Assembly (NCBI RefSeq): GCF_030849025.1 | Contig: NZ_CP118224.1 | Coordinates: forward strand, 2,154,001-2,218,000 | Source: Oceanimonas pelagia | GTDB lineage: Bacteria > Pseudomonadota > Gammaproteobacteria > Enterobacterales > Aeromonadaceae | Direction of reading: 5' to 3' | DNA: 64,000 bases | Shown: piece after piece, positions 37,188 to 45,008 of the stretch | How positions within the stretch are numbered: the first letter of the stretch is position 1 | How the letters are laid out: every line of letters starts with the position of its first letter | Made by a program: the position numbers and the translations under genes | The notes under the pieces: generated by a model | Seen by the model: the letters and a program-made list of their open reading frames with translations, nothing else | Database searches by the model: none | What the model was told of the DNA's origin: nothing

Positions 37188-37667
37188 ATGTTTTACCCAC
37201 GGTTGTCAGAACCAGTAACTTTGGATTCGCTAAAGCTCATTCGCCGGCACCTGCAGGAAGACCCGGAGTATCTTGATCATCCGAGCTGCCCCTACAGCGC
37301 AGAGCTGGCAGAGTTTCTGAAAGAGATACTACCTGAACGAAAAAATCCCCTCGAAGAAATCTCCACCGAAACCGAGCCGGCAAATGACATCGAACCTGAG
37401 GACGTGGATATCGAAACGGAAAGCCGCCGTCTGTACCATGAGATGCGCGGATTTTTGAAGGGAATCGAGAAGTCTGATGTCTCCGAGCGGGCCGCCATGT
37501 TCCGTACCTGTACCGCCCTGCTCGAAAAGCTGATCACCATCCAGGAACGGGCTCAGGGTGTGAACCAGTACATGGGCTTTAAACGCCTGATGTTCGAGGC
37601 CATGGATGAATATCTGACCCCCAGCGAACGCACCGAATTGATGGAGCGGCTGGAAAAAGAACTGTAA
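37188..37667 (+). CDS. Unknown; small terminase candidate
   Basis: 159 residues, helical and acidic. The C-terminal half (RGFLKGIEKSDVSERAAMFR ... LTPSERTELMERLEKEL) resembles small terminase-type helical proteins, and no other small terminase is visible. It is divergent from the late operon rather than next to the large subunit, so the assignment is weak. A minus-oriented start-associated repeat lies within its codons 11-16 and a plus-oriented copy just after its stop, forming a 16-bp inverted repeat around the gene. Confidence 0.6.
   Translation: MFYPRLSEPVTLDSLKLIRRHLQEDPEYLDHPSCPYSAELAEFLKEILPERKNPLEEISTETEPANDIEPEDVDIETESRRLYHEMRGFLKGIEKSDVSERAAMFRTCTALLEKLITIQERAQGVNQYMGFKRLMFEAMDEYLTPSERTELMERLEKEL
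37219..37236 (-). repeat. Start-associated sequence, minus-strand family
   Basis: Representative entry. Cores (TTTGGATTC on the plus strand) at 3497-3505, 9552-9560, 15974-15982, 18072-18080, 24502-24510, 26060-26068, 30646-30654, 32227-32235 and 37220-37228. The first eight precede endolysin, side fibre, J, L, tape measure, major tail, major capsid and protease-scaffold genes. The last is inside a plus-strand gene. Copies at 18155, 32227, 37219 and 37669 share the longer CTTTAGCGAATCCAA. Confidence 0.92.
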
Positions 37668-37668
37668 T

Positions 37669-37685
37669 GCTTTAGCGAATCCAAG
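37669..37685 (+). repeat. Start-associated sequence, plus-strand family
   Basis: Representative entry. Cores GAATCCAAA or close variants begin at 37677, 42363, 43468, 44032, 44541, 45633, 45981, 46494, 47514, 48264, 49485, 49521 (coding), 50401, 50653, 52488, 52993 (coding), 53837, 55607, 56493, 58823, 59753, 61320 and 63420, plus the orphan at 18161. Most continue CTGGAGAA and then 3-8 bases to ATG, so the element carries the ribosome binding site. The bases before GGAG are conserved far beyond translational need. This copy ends in GGAG for the helicase gene. Confidence 0.93.
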
Positions 37686-37694
37686 GAGTTGACC

Positions 37695-40241
37695 ATGATG
37701 ATGCCTCCCAGTGCTATCTTCAGCCTGGCCGCCGAACGGTGGCCACAATTACCACTGGTCCCCTGCTACCCCTACTCCCAACAGCCGGTGCGGGGGGTTT
37801 CCCTGACCAAAGCCCCCAGTGAGGACGACCTGGAGTATTGGCTGGAACATCACAGCCACTACAACGCCGGCCTCCCTACCGGCCGGTTGTCCGGGGTCAT
37901 CGCTGTCTGGTGTGCCCAACGGGACGGGCAGAGTATGAACGCGGTGCTGGACCTGCTTCCCCCCACCCCCGCCAGCTTTGTTCAGGGGGATTACCGGGTT
38001 CTGTTGTATCAGTACGACGGCCAACCCAGTTTTGTGTTGAGCGAGGATGAAACCGGGGCGCCGCTGGTGTTCTGCCAGTCGGACGAGACCCTGATGCTGA
38101 TGCCGCCAAGCAAGAAGTCCGCGCAACACGCCGGCTTGGCCGAGCTGCCGGCGGATATCTTCGACCTGCCCCGGCCTTCAGCCCCGCAAGACCTGGAATC
38201 CCTGCTTCGAAGCGTGTTGCTGTCCGAGGGGTTCAACCTGCGGTCCAAACACCTGACCCAGACCGCAAATAAAACGCCGGTGGGGCAGCGAGACATCGAG
38301 GTCCGAAAAGTGCTGGTTCAGGTCTGCGATCAGGTGCTGGAAGGCAGTGTGACCCTGAAGGACGGGCTGGCTCGTCTTGCCGGCGCCCATGAGACCTGGC
38401 AACCCTCCCACCCGCTGGACCATTACCAGCAAATGATGTTCCGCTGGGGAGAGGAAGACCTGCAACGGCGGCAACTGGCGCTCCCTCTTGGTTGGGACGA
38501 TGGGCTCACTGAGGGGGAAAAGAAGGCCCTCAACCTGCCCTGGGGAGACCACCTGCAGGAATGGTCATTTGAACGGCTGCGAGATTACGCCTACGAGGGG
38601 TTTTCCAAGCATTACGACAACGAGCAGGGCCGTGCCCAGGTACTGGAGGCCTGTCTGAACGAGATGGCCAAGGCCCCCAGTCTGTCTGAGGTGGAGGCTG
38701 ACCTGCTGAAACAGTTCCTGTGCCGGCAGTCCCGGCTGGGCCTCAAGCAAGCCGGCCTGAACAAGCGACTCCGGGACCGCCAACAAGAGCGGGTGTTCGG
38801 GACCACCCACACCGAAATTGCCGAAGATATGGTGCGACGGCTGACCCGGGTTCACGATTACCGGTATACCGACTACGCCTACTACCGCTACACCGGCAGT
38901 CACTGGGAGTATACCGCCTACGGCTACCTGCGCCGGTTCATCTCGCTCAATTACGGCCGGTGCAAGTCGGCCCGCAAGGAGCAGGACCAGCGCAGCATCA
39001 TGAACATGGTCAGACACGCACTGGAACGCCGGTTTCCCGAGCAGGACAAGAGCGGCATCAACTTTGTGAACGGGTACCTGAGCGAAGACCTCACCATGCA
39101 CCCACATACCCCCGGCCGGGCCATGACTTACACCCTGCCCTACGAGTATCACGCCGAAAACGCCAACAAAATGCCCATGTTCGAGCAGTTTTTGGCGGAT
39201 TGTTGGGGCAATGACCCCGATTTTCAGGCCAAAAAGGACGCTCTGCAGGAGGCCATGGCGGCGACATTGTTTGGCATAGCCCCCCGGTATCAGCGGGCAT
39301 TTTTGCTCTATGGGGTGCCCAGCTCAGGCAAAACCCAGCTTTTGAACATCATTTCGGCCCTGGTACCCCCCAATGCCAAGTGTTCGGTGCCGCCCACCGA
39401 CTGGGGGATGCAGTTCAAGCCGGCTTTGCTGAACCGAAAGCTGCTGAACATCTGCGGCGAGCTGTCGGAGACCAAATACATCGATGGCCAGACCTTCAAG
39501 GACATCGTGGATGGCACCGAACGCACCGCCGAGGTCAAACGCCGGCAACCGTTCCAGTTCCGGCCCCGGGCGGCACACTGGTTTGCCTCCAACCATCTGC
39601 CCAAATCCAAGGACACGTCCGAGGGGTTCACTCGCCGGTGGCTGATCCTGACCTTCAACCAGCCCATCACCGACAGCCACAAGCTGGTTCGGGACCTGGG
39701 CCAGACCATCGTCAACAACGAACAGGCGGCAATCATGGCGTGGGCGTGCCAGGCTATCCCCCGACTGACCCGGCACAACAACTACACCCTGCCCGAAAGC
39801 CATCAGCAGACCCTGATTGAGATGTCCAACTCGGTGAACCCTCTGCGTTTTTTTCTGCTGGGGAGCGGTTGGGTGGATCTGGACCCGAGCCGGCCAGACC
39901 TGAGCACCCTCAACCCGGAGCAGCGCAATCAGCTGTGCAAGAAGCTCCCCTACACTTCGGGCGAGGTGATGTGGGACGCCTATTTGAGGTTCGTATCCGA
40001 ACAGGGCATTGCCACGCATGTGCTGCAGCGGGAGTTCCACCGGATACTGGGCGAACTGTGCCAGACCAACAACATCCTGCAGCGCCGGGTGCAGTACCAG
40101 AGCGGAAAGACCGACTTCATCTACTTCGGCGTGACCATTCGGTCGGTGAGTCAGCGCATGAGGGAGGAGGAAAAAATGCGCCGGAACATGGCTCAAGGGA
40201 TGGGATGGATAGCGAAACAGACCGCCAGGAAACAGCGTTAA
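37695..40241 (+). CDS. SF3 replicative helicase with degenerate prim-pol domain
   Basis: 848 residues. The N-terminal ~150 align with bifunctional primase-polymerase domains (LPLVPCYPY, W...HHSHYNAGLPTGRLSG) but the catalytic acidic pair is replaced (GVIAVWCAQ) and the later His-containing motif is missing. The C-terminal part is a D5-type SF3 helicase with GVPSSGKT (~residue 540), KLLNICGEL Walker B and the FASNHLPKSKD sensor. It probably unwinds the origin and leads the fork. AAGGAG from a start-associated repeat precedes the ATG at 37695. Confidence 0.88.
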   Translation: MMMPPSAIFSLAAERWPQLPLVPCYPYSQQPVRGVSLTKAPSEDDLEYWLEHHSHYNAGLPTGRLSGVIAVWCAQRDGQSMNAVLDLLPPTPASFVQGDYRVLLYQYDGQPSFVLSEDETGAPLVFCQSDETLMLMPPSKKSAQHAGLAELPADIFDLPRPSAPQDLESLLRSVLLSEGFNLRSKHLTQTANKTPVGQRDIEVRKVLVQVCDQVLEGSVTLKDGLARLAGAHETWQPSHPLDHYQQMMFRWGEEDLQRRQLALPLGWDDGLTEGEKKALNLPWGDHLQEWSFERLRDYAYEGFSKHYDNEQGRAQVLEACLNEMAKAPSLSEVEADLLKQFLCRQSRLGLKQAGLNKRLRDRQQERVFGTTHTEIAEDMVRRLTRVHDYRYTDYAYYRYTGSHWEYTAYGYLRRFISLNYGRCKSARKEQDQRSIMNMVRHALERRFPEQDKSGINFVNGYLSEDLTMHPHTPGRAMTYTLPYEYHAENANKMPMFEQFLADCWGNDPDFQAKKDALQEAMAATLFGIAPRYQRAFLLYGVPSSGKTQLLNIISALVPPNAKCSVPPTDWGMQFKPALLNRKLLNICGELSETKYIDGQTFKDIVDGTERTAEVKRRQPFQFRPRAAHWFASNHLPKSKDTSEGFTRRWLILTFNQPITDSHKLVRDLGQTIVNNEQAAIMAWACQAIPRLTRHNNYTLPESHQQTLIEMSNSVNPLRFFLLGSGWVDLDPSRPDLSTLNPEQRNQLCKKLPYTSGEVMWDAYLRFVSEQGIATHVLQREFHRILGELCQTNNILQRRVQYQSGKTDFIYFGVTIRSVSQRMREEEKMRRNMAQGMGWIAKQTARKQR

Positions 40242-40510
40242 GCCCGGACCAATGGCTCAGGATGCAAAACGACTGCGAAAAACTGGGTTTTCGACTGGTA
40301 GAACACCGGGGGAGCAAGTTGTTGGTGCTGAAACATAGCTGCCGGCCGGGCCTGAAACCCGGCGCCGTTCGGTTCACCGCCTGGTGGGCCGAGCGGGTCC
40401 ATAATCTGCTGCAGGACCTGAACCTGGGCCAGTCAGTGCGCCCAGCCACGGACGATAGGCTTCGTAAACGGCGTATCTATCAGGCTAGGGGTCGGAACGG
40501 GCCTATCTGA
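40205..40510 (+). CDS. Small basic protein overlapping helicase end
   Basis: 101 residues, overlapping the helicase gene by 37 bp in another frame. DQWLRMQNDCEKLGFRLVEHRGSKLLVLKHSC is a compact alpha/beta stretch; the end is basic. An alternative start is the Met at 40262. Function unknown; coupling suggests a replication accessory. Confidence 0.55.
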   Translation: MDSETDRQETALSPDQWLRMQNDCEKLGFRLVEHRGSKLLVLKHSCRPGLKPGAVRFTAWWAERVHNLLQDLNLGQSVRPATDDRLRKRRIYQARGRNGPI

Positions 40511-40513
40511 GGC

Positions 40514-40546
40514 AAAAGAAAACGCCCTGGGTGAGACCAGGGCGTT
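40514..40546 (-). terminator. Hairpin, terminator on the minus strand
   Basis: Perfect 10-bp stem AACGCCCTGG / CCAGGGCGTT with GTGAGA loop; on the minus strand it is followed by TTTTCTTTT. No convincing minus-strand gene precedes it apart from a doubtful 92-codon frame, so it may end a small antisense RNA. Confidence 0.7.
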
Positions 40547-41026
40547 GAGATGAGGCCGGGGAGACCCCAAGGAGTATTCTCCGATGCGTGATACAGCGTA
40601 ACAGGCTCCCCGATTACCGCAATCTTTTCTTCCGGGCAAAATGATACCCCCAGGGTGCGCACCTTGGGGGTCTTCAGAAAACCAAAAACATAGGGGGTAA
40701 CCCCGACTACATTTTTACCCCTGAGGGGCGTGGCCAAGTGTAGATTCTCTGGTTCCATACGTCAACCATCTGGCCCTAAACCTCGATACTGTGCAGGTTT
40801 AGGGGCTGGAAAAGGGCCTCGTAAACAGGGTGGCATAGGGCGTCGGCGGTGCCATTTGCACCACCCAAAATTTCAAAATTTTTTCAGGGAAATCAAAGGG
40901 ATAACCACCCCACCAGCCTCTAGCAAACCTAGTTTTTGCATCCCCCCCTTGCTATAGTTCGAACCGTAGACAGGAGGCCGGAACAGCGGCCCCTGTTGAG
41001 GCCTTATCCCTGTTGGGATTAGTGCC
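40547..41026. other. Gene-free, hairpin-rich control region
   Basis: With its flanks, about 670 bp without a convincing gene. Besides the minus-strand terminator it contains a near-perfect palindrome ACCCCCA...TGGGGGT (40651-40676), a 10-bp hairpin CCCTAAACCT / AGGTTTAGGG (40774-40804), and an extended -10 promoter. This is a candidate control or immunity-RNA locus. Confidence 0.5.
40950..40958 (+). promoter_or_regulatory. Extended -10 promoter candidate
   Basis: TGCTATAGT matches the TGn-TATAAT extended -10 with one mismatch. No good -35 is present, which extended -10 promoters tolerate. It would start the transcript whose leader contains the tandem hairpins before the gene at 41179. Confidence 0.4.
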
Positions 41027-41145
41027 GGGGTTCCACCGAACCCCACCGGAACGGGGTTCAACATTGAACCCCACCGGAACAAAACGGAACGGGGTTCAAC
41101 ATTGAACCCCACAGCAAAAACCGGGACGGGTTCAACATTGAACCC
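41027..41145 (+). repeat. Four tandem leader hairpins
   Basis: GGGGTTC-CACC-GAACCCC (41027-41044), then GGGGTTCAACATTGAACCCC at 41053-41072 and 41091-41110 and an 18-bp version at 41128-41145. This is the densest cluster of the hairpin family and stands in the untranslated leader of the next gene. Confidence 0.85.
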
Positions 41146-41178
41146 CACCGCTAAAACCAAAAACTTGAGGGTAATATT

Positions 41179-41928
41179 ATGACTATGACCGCGATCTCCG
41201 CCGCCACTGCCGCCACTGCTTTTGTTAACTATGAGGGTTCAGAATTGTTTTCCGCTTTTGCCGCCCGTGTGTCTCTGGCCGTGCTGCGCAAACAGTGTGA
41301 CGATAACTTAGCCATGGCGGCAGACGCCATTAACGAAGCTGCCCAAGCGGCCAATGCTGAGGCCCGCCGGTTCTGGCTCCAGCCTAATGGCGAGAAAGTG
41401 CGCACCACTAAGCACCTGAAAAGCCACCACAAACGCTACTGGATGACTGCCGGCAAGATCATCGCCGCCACTGAGGGCAAAGCTGATGTTCACTGGTCAG
41501 CCCTGCCCGAGTCACTGGAGGCCGACAAGATCCAAGAATGGATCGAGTTCAACGGTCTGGCTGGTATGACCATGGAGATGGTATATAACGCCATCGGCAT
41601 GGGTAGCCACAACGGCAAGGGCTCCGGCTCTGGCAAGGGCTCCGATTCGGACAAGGCCGCCGGCGAGGGCAAGAAAGTGACCGCCAACGGCAAGGCCAGC
41701 AATGGGTCAGGTGACGCCGTGGCCGAGGCCAATCAAGCCGCCGGTGCCGAGGCTGCCAAGCTGGAGCAATGGGGCACCATGGTGTCGGCCATAGGTCAGG
41801 AGCTGGAGAACATTCTGACCGAGGGCCGGAACATGCCGGGCAAGTCTGCCAAGGACTTAAAGGCACTGGTTTCCCACTATGAAACCAAGTTGCAAGCCAT
41901 GGTTGACCAGCTCAACAACAAGGGCTGA
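41179..41928 (+). CDS. Unknown, Ala-rich early protein
   Basis: 249 residues. A helical N-terminal half (AARVSLAVLRKQCDDNLAMAADAINEAA), a Gly/Ser/Lys linker (SHNGKGSGSGKGSDSDKAAGEGKK, ~142-170) and a second helical domain (EQWGTMVSAIGQELENILTE). TTGAGGG precedes the start. I do not recognise it. Two folded domains around a flexible linker, and first place in the early small-gene block, suggest an abundant DNA- or host-directed protein. Confidence 0.7.
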   Translation: MTMTAISAATAATAFVNYEGSELFSAFAARVSLAVLRKQCDDNLAMAADAINEAAQAANAEARRFWLQPNGEKVRTTKHLKSHHKRYWMTAGKIIAATEGKADVHWSALPESLEADKIQEWIEFNGLAGMTMEMVYNAIGMGSHNGKGSGSGKGSDSDKAAGEGKKVTANGKASNGSGDAVAEANQAAGAEAAKLEQWGTMVSAIGQELENILTEGRNMPGKSAKDLKALVSHYETKLQAMVDQLNNKG

Positions 41929-42384
41929 TACCAGACGGGGGCCGGGAGCCTGGCCCCCCACCACCCCCAGGTTTATATATACACCTGTGCATGTGTGCAT
42001 GTGCAGGTGTATGTGTACGCCGTGTGTGTATACACCCCCCTGTGCCACCCTATTTTACTGGCCCAGATGAAAGTTCAGTTGTTCCACCCTATTTCGGCTC
42101 TCGGGTAGTTCCGCGCGAGCTGTATTTGGACGATTTTTTGAACTGAGCCCTGAATTTTGATTTTGAGGGGTTCAACATTGAGCCCCATCCCCACGGTCAC
42201 GGCGTCGCGGTTGCGGTGTTGGTTGTTCACGGCCACCGTTATGTGGTGGAGGTGGATTTTGTGATGGCTGTCGGCAAAAAAGGGGTTGACAGGGGGAATT
42301 GGGGCGTCCCCACAAGAACATTTTTTAATCAACAATCTGGGGTTCAATGTTGAACCCCCTTCGAGTCCAAACTGGAGACATATT
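41929..42384. other. Gene-free interval with hairpins and boxes
   Basis: Holds a GGGGGCC / GGCCCCC stem (41937-41958), a TG-rich hairpin with 15-bp arms (41979-41993 / 41998-42012, two G-U pairs), TGTGCCACCCTATT and TTGTTCCACCCTATTT boxes (42041, 42079), the first copy of a ~39-bp repeat (42104-42142), two members of the main hairpin family (42167-42186, 42339-42358) and a start-associated repeat variant at 42363. No reading frame here is convincing. Confidence 0.7.
42104..42142 (+). repeat. 39-bp noncoding repeat, copy 1
   Basis: Shares GGTAGTTCCGCG, GAGCTG, ATTTGGAC and TTTTTT blocks with 43254-43292. Both copies follow a GTTCCACCCTATTTC box. No coding role evident. Confidence 0.7.
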
Positions 42385-42765
42385 ATGGCTATCCTGCGCA
42401 CCAACCGTCTGTTCCACCCTATCAATGCCCGTAAGCCTGTGATTGTGGTCTTAGCTCAGAAGCACCTTCGTGCCAAGGCCGCCGGCGCGAGCCGTTTTGC
42501 GCTGAACGACTACCGCTTCCGGGGCATGAACCAAGGGGTTCTCATGAACGAGGACATTGCCCGCCGGGCGGTTGAGGATTGGTATGAGCTGGAACGTCTG
42601 GCGATGACCTCCCCGGTCACGGCCTGTGAGATGGCTGAGGGCATCTTACTGGCAGCTCAGCGCCGTCGAGCTGACCGTTACATCCCAGCCACGGCGGCCA
42701 AGGGGTTCAACACTGAACCCCAACAACCCCAACAACAACAACCCCAACAACAACGAGCCCACTAA
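42385..42765 (+). CDS. Unknown early protein
   Basis: 126 residues. Basic N-terminus, helical centre (NEDIARRAVEDWYELERLAM), C-terminus of Gln/Pro repeats (QQPQQQQPQQQ). A family hairpin (42702-42721) is embedded in the last codons as KGFNTEP, so the gene end has grown over the punctuation element. CTGGAG precedes the ATG. Function unknown. Confidence 0.7.
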   Translation: MAILRTNRLFHPINARKPVIVVLAQKHLRAKAAGASRFALNDYRFRGMNQGVLMNEDIARRAVEDWYELERLAMTSPVTACEMAEGILLAAQRRRADRYIPATAAKGFNTEPQQPQQQQPQQQRAH

Positions 42766-42781
42766 CTGAGAGGAGTTCTCG

Positions 42782-42843
42782 TTTGTGCCACCCTATTTCT
42801 ATTAATAATGTCCTTTCACCATTTCTAAATAGGGTGGCACAAA
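42782..42843. repeat. 17-bp inverted repeat pair, copy 1
   Basis: Arms TTTGTGCCACCCTATTT (42782-42798) and its exact complement (42827-42843) around a 28-bp AT-rich centre (CTATTAATAATGTCC...). Confidence 0.92.
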
Positions 42844-42904
42844 TTCTGACTCCCCGTTCAGCTTTGTTCAATTATCACACAACAACAGGATATCTTTACG
42901 TGAA

Positions 42905-42965
42905 GTGTTCCACCCTATTTCTATTAATAATGTCCTTTCACCATTTCTAAATAGGGTGGCACAAA
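42905..42965. repeat. Inverted repeat pair, copy 2
   Basis: Same centre and right arm as copy 1, left arm with GTTCC in place of TGCC. Lies about 122 bp downstream of copy 1. Confidence 0.9.
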
Positions 42966-43253
42966 TTCTGACTGTGCAGTCAGAAATCCGTTTCAAACAC
43001 TCTCGAACGTCCCCCTTCACCCCGACCCCCACCCTCACTCCCACGCTGAGGGCCTTATTCGGGGCTGAGGGCGCGTTCGAGCCCCTGAGCCAGGCTCACC
43101 TACTGCTAAACCTTTTCGACCTCTCAGAAGGCTTTACAGAGCCCCTGAGCCGCCCCCACCCTCACGCCGACCTCTTGGGTGTGTGCCACCCTATTTCCGT
43201 CGGCGTGTTGTGTGGCGTGTTCCACCCTATTTCCGTGGTGGTGGTCGTGGGTG

Positions 43254-43292
43254 AGGTAGTTCCGCGTGAGCTGGATTTGGACAGTTTTTTCA
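43254..43292 (+). repeat. 39-bp noncoding repeat, copy 2
   Basis: Second copy of the element at 42104-42142, with a handful of substitutions. Ends in a T-run. Followed within 20 bp by another TGTGCCACCCTATTT box. Confidence 0.7.
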
Positions 43293-43491
43293 ACCCGGTG
43301 GTAATTTTTGACTTGTGCCACCCTATTTCCGTTGGCGGGGGTTCAAGGATGAACCCCCTGTGTTCCACCCTATTGGTCGGGATAGCTGGTCGGAGTTGAC
43401 AGCTAGAGTCTGACCGACGTATTTTCCGAACCGCTTGGCCTGCGCCCTGTTTTGGGCGGGCCAGCACGAATCCAGATTTTGGAGATAACCG

Positions 43492-43740
43492 ATGCAAACC
43501 TTACCTACCCCTCAGGGCACAGTTGTGTCTCGTATGCCGGTCTTTCGGCGTAATCCCAAGAATCAGCGACTCGTTTCCACGGGCCTCGTTTTAACAATGC
43601 TCGACAGTCTGACCTTCCCTGTTTGTCTGAACCGGAAAGGCGAGTGGCGAGCGGAAAAACTGAGCGAGGCTGAGCGTAAACAGTACCTGATCCGTGGCCG
43701 TCAAGGTCTGCGTCCTGTTCCACGGGGGACAATGCTGTGA
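43492..43740 (+). CDS. Unknown small early protein
   Basis: 82 residues, basic, with mixed alpha/beta character. TTTTGGAG after a start-associated repeat (43468) sets the start. Overlaps the next gene (GTGA). No family recognised. Confidence 0.6.
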   Translation: MQTLPTPQGTVVSRMPVFRRNPKNQRLVSTGLVLTMLDSLTFPVCLNRKGEWRAEKLSEAERKQYLIRGRQGLRPVPRGTML

Positions 43741-43928
43741 GCCGGGATAACTTCTACGGCTGTGAGCTGGCTGCCCACCGGATGGTACACCTCAAAGGGG
43801 GGCCTGACCGATGGGTAGTCCGGCGCACTTGGCGTGTTCGAGATGGTCGGCGTGAGTATGGTTGGAAGCTGGTACCGATGGTGAGACGTCGGCACTTGCT
43901 CTCGGCTATCCAGCCGCCGGCGCTCTGA
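43737..43928 (+). CDS. Unknown small basic protein
   Basis: 63 residues, GTG start overlapping the upstream stop, rich in Arg (RWVVRRTWRVRDGRREYGWKLVPMVRRRH) with alternating beta pattern. Possible nucleic-acid binding; no family recognised. Confidence 0.5.
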   Translation: MSRDNFYGCELAAHRMVHLKGGPDRWVVRRTWRVRDGRREYGWKLVPMVRRRHLLSAIQPPAL

Positions 43929-44054
43929 TGTTCCACCCTATTGCGGATGGAAAATGAGGGGGGTTGTTCCACCCTATCGGGGTTCACCCTTGAGCCCCGA
44001 TGTTCCACCCCATTCGGTTTGGGGTGGCTTTGAATCTGAATTGGAGTACGACCC
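43929..44054 (+). promoter_or_regulatory. Intergenic punctuation block
   Basis: 126 bp with three boxes (43928, 43963, 44000), one hairpin (43979-43998) and a start-associated repeat variant (GAATCTGAA, 44032) followed by TTGGAG. It shows the full order box, hairpin, leader before a gene. Confidence 0.7.
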
Positions 44055-44474
44055 ATGCAAAAACTTGAGTATCAGGGCCGGTACCGTCCGGCCTACGCCG
44101 GTGATTTGTCCGAGCTGATTAGCGACGTGCAGTTCACGCCTTACGGGGTCAACCATCCCCCGATGGACACTGACTGGGGGTATCTGCACACGTTCAAGCT
44201 GGATCAGTTGGACGTTAAGGGGTGGTTTCACGTTGCGTTGACGCCGGTGATGTCTCAAATCCTGGACGAGCGTTCCATCTACGGCGGGGACTTGAAGGCG
44301 TTCAACCATTACCACTATCTGGAACTGGTGAAGTCGCAGGATGGACGTATTTACCTGCGTCTGATGTTCCGCACCATCATCGGGGGTTACAACCTGATGG
44401 AGGTGCGTGAGGACGAGCTGATCCCGATGCTGGAGCAGGCGGTGAAGAACGCCGGCGTTGGGGTTCAATCTTGA
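44055..44474 (+). CDS. Unknown early protein
   Basis: 139 residues, acidic, alpha/beta, with FHVALTPVMSQILDERSIYGGD and YLRLMFRTIIGGYNLMEV. The last codons lie in a family hairpin (44460-44479). TTGGAG precedes the start. No family recognised. Confidence 0.7.
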   Translation: MQKLEYQGRYRPAYAGDLSELISDVQFTPYGVNHPPMDTDWGYLHTFKLDQLDVKGWFHVALTPVMSQILDERSIYGGDLKAFNHYHYLELVKSQDGRIYLRLMFRTIIGGYNLMEVREDELIPMLEQAVKNAGVGVQS

Positions 44475-44500
44475 ACCCTGTGCCACCCTATTCTGACATG

Positions 44501-44516
44501 TGTTCCATGTGAAACA
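44501..44516. promoter_or_regulatory. parS-like centromere site
   Basis: TGTTCCATGTGAAACA matches the chromosomal ParB site consensus TGTTnCACGTGAAACA at all but one central position. It is noncoding, between two box elements. No parB is in the window. Confidence 0.45.
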
Positions 44517-44564
44517 CCTTTGACGTGTTCCACCCTATTTGAATCCGAACTGGAGAACGACCTT

Positions 44565-45008
44565 ATGATGAACTTAGAGATGAACGACTACACCCGGGTC
44601 ATCCTGACCCAGACCCTGTGCTTTGAGCAGCACCACGCCCTGTACCACCCTCACCGGCGGGAGAAGAAATTCACCGACTACCTGTTGGAGTGGATGATGT
44701 ACCCCGACACCGTGGTGGCCGTGTACATCAACCCTGCCGATGTGGAAGTGGACGAGGAAACCGGGCTGGCCGTGGCCAAGGATATCTCCTGGGCCTGGAA
44801 GCCGGCCCGTGTGGGAGTTCAGCAAGACAGCTCGGGTTCCACGACGTTTGAGTATCTGCGCGGTGCCTTCTGTGGGGTGAAGCCGCCGGCCAACCTCGAA
44901 TGGTATTGGGACTACACCCACGTTTCAGTGGGTGAGCGTCACTACCTGCATGGTGGTCTGATTAACCACGGCACCATCCGTGAGCCGCAGTGGGGGTCTC
45001 ACTCATGA
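44565..45008 (+). CDS. Unknown early protein
   Basis: 147 residues. Contains LCFEQHHALYHPHRREKKFTDYLLEWMMYPDTVVAVYINP and an aromatic second half. The true start is the ATG after CTGGAG; the upstream in-frame codons only translate the box and leader. Coupled (ATGA) to the next gene. No family recognised. Confidence 0.68.
   Translation: MMNLEMNDYTRVILTQTLCFEQHHALYHPHRREKKFTDYLLEWMMYPDTVVAVYINPADVEVDEETGLAVAKDISWAWKPARVGVQQDSSGSTTFEYLRGAFCGVKPPANLEWYWDYTHVSVGERHYLHGGLINHGTIREPQWGSHS

Larger units (their letters stand above)
42766..43491. other. Gene-free 0.7-kb repeat region, origin candidate
   Basis: No gene. Contains two long inverted box pairs, single boxes at 43181, 43217, 43312 and 43359, the second 39-bp repeat, a hairpin (43337-43358) and pyrimidine-rich sequence around 43015-43170. 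Spaced direct and inverted copies of one 13-17 bp box next to an early gene block are what an iteron origin or a multi-site operator would look like. Confidence 0.55.

Noticed and set aside
40480-40758. Minus-strand 92-codon frame
   Set aside because: It reads through a perfect terminator hairpin and several palindromes, which give repetitive Pro/Gly codons; no clear ribosome binding site. Kept only as a doubtful note.
42905-43399. Plus-strand 164-codon frame
   Set aside because: Begins in the inverted repeat and translates boxes and a pyrimidine-rich tract as His-Pro and Thr-Pro repeats; noncoding.
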